A stretch of DNA of 64,000 bases from Roseiarcus sp963835885 (GTDB lineage: Bacteria; Pseudomonadota; Alphaproteobacteria; Rhizobiales; Beijerinckiaceae), in the NCBI GenBank assembly GCA_963835885.1, contig CAWIHF010000006.1, positions 124,001 through 188,000 on the forward strand. Direction: 5' to 3'. Below the pieces are notes generated by a model, which was not told where the DNA came from, ran no database searches, and saw only the letters and a list, made by a program, of their open reading frames with translations. A program made the translations under genes and the position numbers. The stretch's first letter is position 1; every line of letters begins with the position of its first letter. Positions 57,078 to 64,000 of the stretch are shown one piece after another.

Positions 57078-58592
57078 TCATCCGGCCGGTTCTTGCGCCA
57101 GCGCCCGGATCCTTTGGCGGGCGTCGAGGAGGGTGGCCAGCGCTTCGGCCCCGCCGCCCAGACGAATGATCAGCTGGCGGGCGTGGCTGACCACCCGTCC
57201 GGGCAGGCCGATCAGATGAAAGCGCAGCGCCTTCATGCGTTTGGCCGCCCATCTCTCGCCCAGCGCGAGACGCTTCATCGCGGCGTTTAGATTGAACGCC
57301 AGGATCGTCAGCGCCCACCAGGCGGCGTTGGCGCCGAACAGCCCAGAGGGCATCTGTCCGCCCGCCAGGTCGGATTTCGTCGCCGAATGGACTTCCTCGC
57401 TCTTGCCGCAGCGCTCGCGCAGCCACCAGATCACGCCCTCGCCGGCGCCCGTGCGGTTGGTCACGACGGCGAACAGTTTATAGACCCCCTTCGGGCCGAA
57501 CGCCTGGGTGGGAAACGGCAGCTTCGCCTCGTCGCCCAGCGCCAGCTGGCGCAGCGGTTCGCGGATCGCGAGAAAGCGGTAATCGGCGCGGTTGCGGCTG
57601 TGCCCGGCCCAATTGGGCACGTAAACGACCTCGGCCCATTCTTGATCGGTCTGTTGCGGCTGGCCGTCCGTTTTGCGGATCAGCGGCTTCCACGCGCTCT
57701 CGGGCGTCGTCCGCACAGCGGCGCGGAAAGCCTCGGTCACGTCGGCGCCGATCGCGAACTCGATCACGCCAAAGCGCGGGTCTTTTCCCTCGCCGCAATA
57801 GAGCAGCAGCTCTTCCTGATAGGCCGCCGTGTCCGAACGCAACGAGACCCTCCTCACGCTGTCCGGCAGATGGCGCAGGCTGTCTTTCAGGACGCGCAAT
57901 TGCTCGTGTCCGGCGGGCACGTTGCCGTCGCGGAACTCCGAATTGAGCATCGCGCCCTGCTCCGCCCACCAGCAGTTCAGCGGCTGATACGCCTTGAACT
58001 TCTTGTAGCAAAACAGCGCCTCGCGCTTGTGCGTCTCAATCAGCGTCGCGTCCATGTCCAGCGTCGCCGTCGCCGCGGGCTGACGCTTCTGCAGAAAGTC
58101 CAGCAGCGCCTGGTTCACCCGCCAGAGACCGCGCAGTGCCTGCGTCACCGCCGGAATGAACGCCATCTCCGCGACCGCCTTGGGCGAAGCTGGATCATCG
58201 AACCGTTCCAGCCAGCCCGACAGCGCCGACGGCGAGGGCGTCGCCCGCTCGCGCTCGCGCCGCCAGCGGCTTTTCAGCGACCGCCGTTCGGCGCGCGACA
58301 GCAAATCCTTCTCGATCGCCCGCAGGATCGCCGAAAAGCCGCTGTCGCGCTCCAACCGTTCGATGTCTTCCACGCAGTCGCCGCCGGACAGATTCAGGAA
58401 AATCACCGCCAGAACCATCTGGATGTCGAGCCAGCCCTGGCCGCCGGCCGCCCGAACATGCCGCTGGATCGCCCCGCCGAGGCCGCAGGCCTTGATCAGG
58501 TCGAGATACAACGGAAGCCCGGCCAACGACGTCAATCCATGGCTGGACGAATCGGCCTCATACTGGAAATCGAGCAGCCCCTGTCCCTGCAT
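57078..58592 (-). mobile_element. IS1380-family transposase
   Basis: About 504 residues from ATG 58592 (the frame is open to 58661). Features of IS1380-type DDE transposases: LASLAG-like LTSLAGLPLYLDLIKACGLG, VLAVIFLNLSGGDCVEDIERL, the first Asp in TATLDMDATLIETHKREALF, RRVSLRSDTAAYQEELL (second Asp) and the C-terminal NLNAAMKRLALGERWAAKRM. The frame is intact, so it may be active. Terminal repeats could not be matched with certainty; the right end probably lies in AATTTTCCTGATGCGG, close to 58680. It inserted between the L,D-transpeptidase and the MFS gene. Confidence 0.9.
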
Positions 58593-58682
58593 CGCGCACC
58601 CCGTTGGTGATGATTTTCTGAGTCGCAAACCAAGACTATCTCCCTGATTCCTCAGGGCCAACGGGGAACTTGAATTTTCCTG

Positions 58683-59869
58683 ATGCGGAATTCAGGGGGA
58701 ACCGGTCGCTATGCGCCTGACGGTCCATACGCCGTCGCCCGCCTCGGACTTTCGCTACTGATCGCGACCCTGGTCGGGGCGGGCATGTGGGCGGTTATTG
58801 TCGTCCTGCCGCAGGCGCAGCTCGAATTCGGCGTCGACCGCGCCGCGGCCGCATTGCCCTACACCGTGATGATGTGCGGTCTCGCCTTCGGCACGATCGT
58901 GTTGGGACGGATGGCGGATCGCAGCGGCTTCGCCCTTCCGCTGACCATCGCCGGCTCGATTGAGGGCGCTGGCTTTGTGCTTGCCCGCTACGCGCCGAAC
59001 CTGATCGTCTTTTCGATCGCCCATGTGCTGATCGGCGTCGGAACGGGGACGGGTTTCGGGCCGCTAATGGCGGACATCTCCCACTGGTTCGTCAAGCGGC
59101 GCGGGCTCGCGGTCGTCGTCGTCGCGTCCGGGAACTACCTCGCGGGCACGATCTGGCCATTGCTGATGAGCGTGACGATTCCCTTGATCGGTTGGCGCGT
59201 AACCTACGCCGGCATCGGCTTGGCTATTGCGGCGATAGTGTTGCCGCTCGCGCTGCTGATGCGCCGACGGCCGTCCGCCGCGGTGATCGCTGACGCCGAA
59301 CGGGCGACCGAAGTGGCCCGCGCCGAAGTCGGCATATCGCCTCGATTGTTGCTGGTCTTGCTGGTCTTCGCCGGATTTTCCTGCTGCGTCGCGATGTCGA
59401 TGCCGCAGGCGCATATCGTCGCTTATTGCGGCGATCTCGGCTACGGCGTCGCGCGCGGCGCCGAAATGCTTTCGCTCACGCTGTTTCTCGGGATCATCTC
59501 TCGTATCGCTCTGGGTTTGTTTCCGACGCGATTGGCGGCTCGGCGACGCTGTTGATCGGCTCGTTCATGCAGGGAATCGTGCTGCTGCTCTATCTCTACT
59601 TCGACGGACTGACGTCGTTATTCGTCGTCTCGGGGATCTTCGGCCTGTTTCAGGGCGGAATCGTACCGATGTACGCGGTGATCTGTCGCGAACTGCTTCC
59701 GCCTCGCCAGGCGGGCGCCAAGATCGGACTGGTCGTGTCGGCGACGATTTTCGGCATGGCGTTCCTGAACGGCGTTCTATGGAACGCATTCAACTTCGCG
59801 ATCGTCGGCTGGCTGTTTTGGCGACGCCACAAGGGGACGCCGCTGCTTCGCTTCGTCGAAGCGGCCTAG
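58683..59869 (+). pseudogene. MFS transporter, one frameshift, N terminus abutting the IS
   Basis: About 395 codons of a 12-helix major facilitator. The first half is ARLGLSLLIATLVGAGMWAV, GRMADRSGFALPLTIAGSIE and GTGTGFGPLMADISHWFVKR. After a shift near 59512 the second half is SGFVSDAIGGSATLLIGSFM and GLFQGGIVPMYAVICRELLP. The first dozen codons (from ATG 58683) look like insertion-element border, so the native start may have been replaced. It is probably a sugar-acid, monocarboxylate or drug-type permease; substrate not predictable. Convergent with the kinase gene. Confidence 0.83.
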
Positions 59870-59900
59870 CGCGACCCCTCGCGCTTGTTTGACGATCGGC

Positions 59901-61361
59901 TCATCGCCCGATGGGGCCGAGAGGCCTCAGCGCCTGTGTCGCAGCGACATAGGTTTCGTACAACGCGTCGTACCGCGCTTTCATTTTCGGATCCGGTTCG
60001 AAATGGCGCTCGACCCGGGTCATGGCCGCGGCCGCGTCGGCGAGCGAGGCATGCGCGCCGACCCCGACCGCCGCCATGATCGCCGCCCCGAGGCACCCGA
60101 CGTGAAGGTATGCGACACGGTCGAGGGTCCGGCCAAGGCAATCGGCGCGAATCTGCGCCCAGAGGTCCGAGCGTGCGCCGCCCCCGGCGTGAAACAATCG
60201 CGGGATTGCTTCTCCACCCGCGATGTCGAGCGAACCGAGCAGCATGCGCGCCGACAACGCGACCCCCTCCATTACCGCCAGCGCGTAGTCCGGCCCGCTG
60301 GTGCGCCTGTCGAGGCCAATGAAGGCGCCGCGAAGCTCCGCATCCCAGAGAGGCGCACGCTCGCCCTCGAGATGCGGCAGGAAGAGGATCGGCCGCGCTG
60401 ACCGATCGGCTTTCGCAGCAAGTTCGATCACGCCCGCGACGTCGCGGCCGATCGCCTCGCCCCACCAGCGAAGCGAATCGCCGCCGCTCTGGGTCGGCCC
60501 GGCATGGACGACGAGGCCTGCGGCTTTGGGAAAGGTGACGACGCCCGGCGCGCCGGCGCGTTCGGAGCTGGCTATCGCGAGGATTTCGCTGGTCCCGCTG
60601 ATGTAGACGCCCTGACAAGCCCTATGCACGCCCGCGCCGATGAGGCCGCTCCATGCGTCCATCGTGCCGGCGACGACCGGGGCGCGCCTCCCGGTCGAGC
60701 CGAGTTCGATCTCGCCGACGACATCGGTGAAGAATTTGAGCGGCGGCAAGCGCTCGCGCGCGCCGGGGACGCGGGCGATCAGCGGCTCGACGTATGTCAG
60801 ATCGTGCCCGACAACGAAGAAATTGGACATCGGATCCGCGATCGCAACGGCTGCCAAAGCCCTCAGGCAATAGTCCTTCGGCGTCAGCACATATCGCGTG
60901 GCGGCGTAGACGTCCGGTTTTTTCCGCGCCATCCAGCTCATTCGCGCGAGCACGTGGCTCGCGCCGATCGGCAAGGGCGCCCCCCACCAGGACGTCTTTT
61001 CAGCGGCGGAGACGCCGGCGTCGAGCTCCACGGCTTGCCGTGCGGCGCGATTGTCTTGCCATGTGATAGCCGGGGCCAGCGCTCGTCCTTCGAAGTCGAG
61101 GAATACGTCGGTGTTGACCTGGCTGCAGAGTCCGACGGCGGCGACACGTGCGCCGCGGTCGCCGGTCAGCAGCGCGTCCATGGCTGCGATGACGCCGTTC
61201 GTCCAGTCATCGGGATCTTGTTCGACGATCCCCGGCGCCGAACGGGAGGTCGGATAGGGTCGGTCCGCATCTGCGACGATGCGACCTTCTGCGTCGAAGA
61301 GCCCCGCCTTGATCGCCGTCGTGCCGATGTCGACCCCGATAAAAAGGTCCTTTTCAGTCAT
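59901..61361 (-). CDS. FGGY-family carbohydrate kinase
   Basis: 486 residues. Landmarks are the phosphate-1 motif GVDIGTTAIKAGLFD (9-23), GLCSQVNTDVFLD, AITWQDNRAARQ, the middle GTMDAWSGLIGAGVHRACQG and the C-terminal FHAGGGARSDLWAQIRADCL. The closest general type is the xylulokinase/erythritol-kinase side of the family. It phosphorylates the imported sugar or an isomer of it. It overlaps the 3' end of the TrpA-like gene by 8 bases, so kinase and lyase are translationally coupled and likely act in sequence. Confidence 0.91.
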   Translation of the reverse strand: MTEKDLFIGVDIGTTAIKAGLFDAEGRIVADADRPYPTSRSAPGIVEQDPDDWTNGVIAAMDALLTGDRGARVAAVGLCSQVNTDVFLDFEGRALAPAITWQDNRAARQAVELDAGVSAAEKTSWWGAPLPIGASHVLARMSWMARKKPDVYAATRYVLTPKDYCLRALAAVAIADPMSNFFVVGHDLTYVEPLIARVPGARERLPPLKFFTDVVGEIELGSTGRRAPVVAGTMDAWSGLIGAGVHRACQGVYISGTSEILAIASSERAGAPGVVTFPKAAGLVVHAGPTQSGGDSLRWWGEAIGRDVAGVIELAAKADRSARPILFLPHLEGERAPLWDAELRGAFIGLDRRTSGPDYALAVMEGVALSARMLLGSLDIAGGEAIPRLFHAGGGARSDLWAQIRADCLGRTLDRVAYLHVGCLGAAIMAAVGVGAHASLADAAAAMTRVERHFEPDPKMKARYDALYETYVAATQALRPLGPIGR

Positions 61362-62079
61362 TGAGCCCGTTCCGCAAGTCGTCCAGCAGGGCCGCGAGTT
61401 CGGCGCTTCCTTTCAATGCGGCACGCAATGCCGCGGAACCGACGACCGCGCCGTCAGCGCCGAAGCCTATCGCAGCGCGCGCTTGCGCTCCGCTCGAAAT
61501 GCCGAAACCGAGAACGATCGGCGCGTCCACCCCCGCCTCGCGGAGTTCGGCGATGCGCCCGGCGTTGGCGGGATCGAGAGAGACGCGCGGCCCCGTGAGG
61601 TCGGGAGCGGCCTGAAGCATGACATAACCGTCCGCGTGCCGTGCAGCGGCTACGTCGGCTTCGGTTAGCGGAAGCGGCAGAAAGGTCGATACGGCTGCCC
61701 CCGCGATCCGGGCCCGCGCTTCGATCGCTGCGCGAATTGCGTCGTCCGGCGGAGCGACGACCAGCACGGCGTCGACCCCCTGGAAAAGAGCGCGGTTCGA
61801 GAGTGCGGGGTGGTCAGCTTCCGCGTAAGTCATGACCACCGCTCCCGGCGGTTTGGAATGCTTCGCGAGCCGTTGGAGCGCTGCCGTGAGAGCCGCGAGC
61901 GGATCGCGCCCGAGCGCCCGGGTCATGGACGCCCGGATATCGGGCCCGTCGAGGTAAGGCTCGCGCGACGGCCATCCGAATTCGACGGCATCGACCGCTG
62001 CATTGGCGTAGAGGTCGAGAAAGGCGATCGGGACGGCAGGATCTGCCAGGGGAAAATAAGCGATAAAGCGGGCCGGCAT
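61354..62079 (-). CDS. tryptophan synthase alpha (TrpA)-like lyase
   Basis: 241 residues, somewhat shorter than TrpA (about 270). The barrel starts FIAYFPLADPAVPIAFLDLY. The residues matching TrpA's catalytic Glu49 and Asp60 are kept in VEFGWPSREPYLDGPDI, and the phosphate-binding end is PIVLGFGISSGAQARAA with VVGSAAL. TrpA performs a retro-aldol cleavage of indole-glycerol phosphate, releasing glyceraldehyde 3-phosphate. There is no trpB nearby, and the gene is coupled to a sugar kinase. The likely role is retro-aldol cleavage of a phosphorylated sugar acid or sugar made by the kinase. A role in tryptophan synthesis is unlikely from context. Confidence 0.83.
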   Translation of the reverse strand: MPARFIAYFPLADPAVPIAFLDLYANAAVDAVEFGWPSREPYLDGPDIRASMTRALGRDPLAALTAALQRLAKHSKPPGAVVMTYAEADHPALSNRALFQGVDAVLVVAPPDDAIRAAIEARARIAGAAVSTFLPLPLTEADVAAARHADGYVMLQAAPDLTGPRVSLDPANAGRIAELREAGVDAPIVLGFGISSGAQARAAIGFGADGAVVGSAALRAALKGSAELAALLDDLRNGLND

Positions 62080-62393
62080 GGCAGAACTATCGCATCAAGT
62101 TCGATGGGCAGAAAGGGCCGCGGTTGGGCATTGGGCCCGCGGCGACTCGAAGCTGAGGTCTCGACTACGGCCGCCGCGCCCTCGCCCTGACGAGACCTTC
62201 GGAGCAAGGCGCCTCGAAAAGCGGGCGCGGCCTGCGAGCTCCTAGGGGCCAGGTCCCTGGCGCCGTCCGGTTCCCGGCGATGCCTCGCTTGCCGCCGACA
62301 GTGCGCGAGGCCGGATTGATGTTGAAGGATTGGAATTCGGAATGTTAGGGGTTGGCGCGGCGGTCGTTACGCCCTGAGCTGCGGAGGAAACGA
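62080..62393. other. divergent intergenic region of the sugar locus
   Basis: 314 bases between the TrpA-like gene (minus) and the ABC binding-protein gene (plus), so it should carry both promoters. AGGAGGAAACGA directly precedes the ATG at 62394 as ribosome site. No clear operator was recognised. Confidence 0.5.
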
Positions 62394-63317
62394 ATGTTTT
62401 GGAAGACCATGCTCGCCGGCGTCGCTGCCGCCGCGGCCGCGCTGACCGCGACCGCCGCTCTCGCCGCCGGTCGGATCACCATCGTTACGCCCTATCTCGC
62501 GCAGCCGGGCACACAGTACTACGTCGAGGCCTTCCAGGGTGTCGCCAAGGACAATGGTTGGACGGTGAACGTCGTTGACACGAAGGGCGACATCGCCGGA
62601 GTCATCAGCGGCATCGAAGACGCCGCGAATCAGAAGGTCGACGCGATCGTCCTTAATGCGGATCCGGCGCAAGTCACGGCGGGCCTGGAGACCGCGAAAA
62701 AGGCGGGGGTGCCGGTTTTCGGCATGGATGCAGGGGCGAGCCCGCTGCTTGTCACCAACGTGACCAGCAACGGCTATGAAATGGCCGCGGTGACAGCCTC
62801 CTATGTGGTGAACCGGATTGGCGGCAAGGGAGGGGTCGTGATGTTCGTCTACGACGCGTTCCCGCCGGTTCAGGTGCGGGGCGTGATCGCCGACGCGATT
62901 TTCAAGAACAATCCAGACATCAAGGTGATCGCCCGCGTGACGCCGGATGTGCAAGACGGCGGCATCGCCAACTCGCGCGCCAAGATGGAGGCGATTCTCG
63001 CCGCCAATCCAAAAAAGGGTTCGATCGCAGCGGTCTGGGCAGCGTGGGACCAACCGGCGCTCGGGGCGCTGCAGGCGATCGAAGCAGCTGGGCGAACTGA
63101 CGAAGGCATTGTGATCACGGGCATGGACGCCAATCCGCAAGCGCGGGCCGCGATCGCCAAGGGCGGCAATTTCGAGGCCTCGATGGCGCAAGACTTCAAG
63201 GGTATCGGCAGAACGGTCGCGGATTCGGTGAAGCGGTATTTGGCGGGCCAAAAGATCAAGCAGAGCGTGATCTATGTCCCCACGAAGTTGATCACGCTGG
63301 AGAACGTGAAGGAATAA
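62394..63317 (+). CDS. sugar ABC transporter substrate-binding protein
   Basis: 307 residues from ATG 62394, chosen for the AGGAGG just upstream. The signal peptide is MLAGVAAAAAALTATAALAA. The mature protein is a Peripla_BP_4 (RbsB-like) receptor: RITIVTPYLAQPGTQYYVEA, GDIAGVISGIEDAANQKVDA and IVLNADPAQVTAGLETAKKA, with FGMDAGASPLL at the hinge. It delivers a sugar or polyol to the ABC importer whose ATPase follows. Intact, with normal family length. Confidence 0.94.
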   Translation: MFWKTMLAGVAAAAAALTATAALAAGRITIVTPYLAQPGTQYYVEAFQGVAKDNGWTVNVVDTKGDIAGVISGIEDAANQKVDAIVLNADPAQVTAGLETAKKAGVPVFGMDAGASPLLVTNVTSNGYEMAAVTASYVVNRIGGKGGVVMFVYDAFPPVQVRGVIADAIFKNNPDIKVIARVTPDVQDGGIANSRAKMEAILAANPKKGSIAAVWAAWDQPALGALQAIEAAGRTDEGIVITGMDANPQARAAIAKGGNFEASMAQDFKGIGRTVADSVKRYLAGQKIKQSVIYVPTKLITLENVKE

Positions 63318-63374
63318 GCCCGGCTCGCTCGAGCCTGATGCGACGTGATCGACAATGTCGTCAGCGCGAGCCCG

Positions 63375-63448
63375 AACGAAGCGATCCAGAGAGGAAGGGC
63401 CGTTGCGCGGCTCTGGGTCGCCGCGTCGCTTCGCTCCTCGCGATGAAG
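63375..63448. repeat. imperfect palindromic repeat between binding protein and ATPase genes
   Basis: GAAGCGATCCAGAG near 63379 and CTCTGGGTCGCCGCGTCGCTTCGCTCCTCGCG near 63410-63441 are complementary. The sequence is of the same dispersed family as the elements at 48214 and 48575. It lies in the 203-base gap between two genes of the importer operon, where a hairpin could raise the level of the binding-protein message relative to the ATPase. Confidence 0.55.
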
Positions 63449-63520
63449 GCTCTAACCGAACCCGTCATGCGCTAGCGCTTCCAAGCGAAAGCGAAGCAGG
63501 GTCGCGATGACGGCGACCGA

Positions 63521-64000
63521 ATGAGTCTTCTGTCTGTTTCGCATTTGCGCAAGTCGTATGACGGTGCGGTCGCTTTGAGGGACGCGTCGCTCGAATTGCG
63601 CGCCGGCGAAACGCTTGCGCTGATCGGCGAGAATGGGGCCGGCAAGAGCACGCTCATCAAAATTCTGGCCGGCGCCGTTACGCCCGATGCAGGCGAGGTC
63701 CGGCTGGATGGAGCGCAGGCGACGCTTCGCGGGCCGAGCGAGGCGCACCGTCGCGGGCTTCGTTTCATCCATCAGGAGCTCAACGTGATCCCGGGACTCA
63801 GCGCCGCGGAGAACATCTTCCTCGGTCGCGCCTACCCGCGCCGGCTCGGGCTCGTCGATTGGCGAGAGCTCAACCGTCGGGCTCGTTCAGCGCTCAATGC
63901 GCTCGATGTGCAGCATATCAGTCCCATGACCAGAATGGCGCGGCTTTCCGTCGGAGACCGGATGCTGGTCAAGATCGCCGCGGCTTTCCTCGAGGACGAC
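63521..64000 (+). CDS. sugar ABC transporter ATPase (RbsA-like), 3' end outside window
   Basis: 160 codons visible from ATG 63521. The N-terminal nucleotide-binding domain has VSHLRKSYDGAVALRDASLE, Walker A GENGAGKST (about 37-45), the Q loop FIHQELNVIPGLSAAENIFL and the start of the signature region MARLSVGDRMLVKIAAA. In this family the signature reads LSVGQQQMVEIA; the Q after G is D here. The protein should continue to about 500 residues with a second domain. It pairs with the binding protein upstream, and a permease gene is expected just beyond the window. Confidence 0.93.
   Translation, partial: MSLLSVSHLRKSYDGAVALRDASLELRAGETLALIGENGAGKSTLIKILAGAVTPDAGEVRLDGAQATLRGPSEAHRRGLRFIHQELNVIPGLSAAENIFLGRAYPRRLGLVDWRELNRRARSALNALDVQHISPMTRMARLSVGDRMLVKIAAAFLEDD

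Overview
The window reads as a GC-rich alphaproteobacterial chromosome, most likely Hyphomicrobiales. This rests on gene content: FixL/FixJ-style signalling, a glpD-glpS-glpK operon of rhizobial type, the F1-ATPase zeta (DUF1476) protein, kbl-tdh and yejABEF. No rRNA, tRNA or CRISPR array was recognised.

Layout. 0-14.4 kb is a signalling block: a 2250-aa Ser/Thr kinase-AAA ATPase-GAF-PAS-histidine kinase fusion, a frameshifted GH51 arabinofuranosidase, a second PAS histidine kinase whose C-terminal half is a paralogue of the first, a receiver-only regulator, a FixJ/LuxR-type regulator and an RpoH-type sigma factor. 14.4-18.1 kb holds small secreted or membrane proteins, a decayed SbmA/BacA-like transporter and a RES-Xre toxin-antitoxin pair with a visible promoter/operator. 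18.5-22.7 kb is one large SNF2 helicase gene broken by three homopolymer indels. 23.1-27.3 kb is a glycerol operon (glpD, truncated glpS, glpK) that appears to have lost most of its ABC transporter.

27.4-28.1 kb holds transposase debris. 28.1-34.8 kb carries tdh, kbl, a DUF2007-TrmN6 reading frame, a polyprenyl synthase, alanine racemase and an acetyltransferase, most with frameshifts. 34.9-39 kb is a decayed mobile/defence island: PLD-like nuclease, serine recombinase remnant, restriction endonuclease, cytosine methyltransferase, Vsr and a GNAT remnant. 39.2-45.5 kb is yejABEF (peptide/microcin C type ABC importer), every gene frameshifted. 45.6-50.6 kb has deoB (with an amber codon), a HIT protein, a duplicated GIY-YIG fragment and an oligopeptide-binding protein; 50.7 kb is DUF1476.

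51-64 kb is the most interesting part. It is a carbohydrate-type locus: LacI regulator, PanB-like hydroxymethyltransferase, fatty-acid-desaturase-like diiron protein, DUF4432 epimerase-like protein, MFS permease, FGGY kinase overlapping a tryptophan-synthase-alpha-like lyase, and a sugar ABC binding protein and ATPase running off the right edge. An L,D-transpeptidase and an IS1380-type element sit inside it. The gene combination suggests uptake and breakdown of an unidentified, perhaps branched-chain, sugar or polyol.

Frameshifts are very common, many at short homopolymers, and they hit genes that are usually essential (alr, the polyprenyl synthase). At least part of this is therefore probably consensus error rather than true gene decay.
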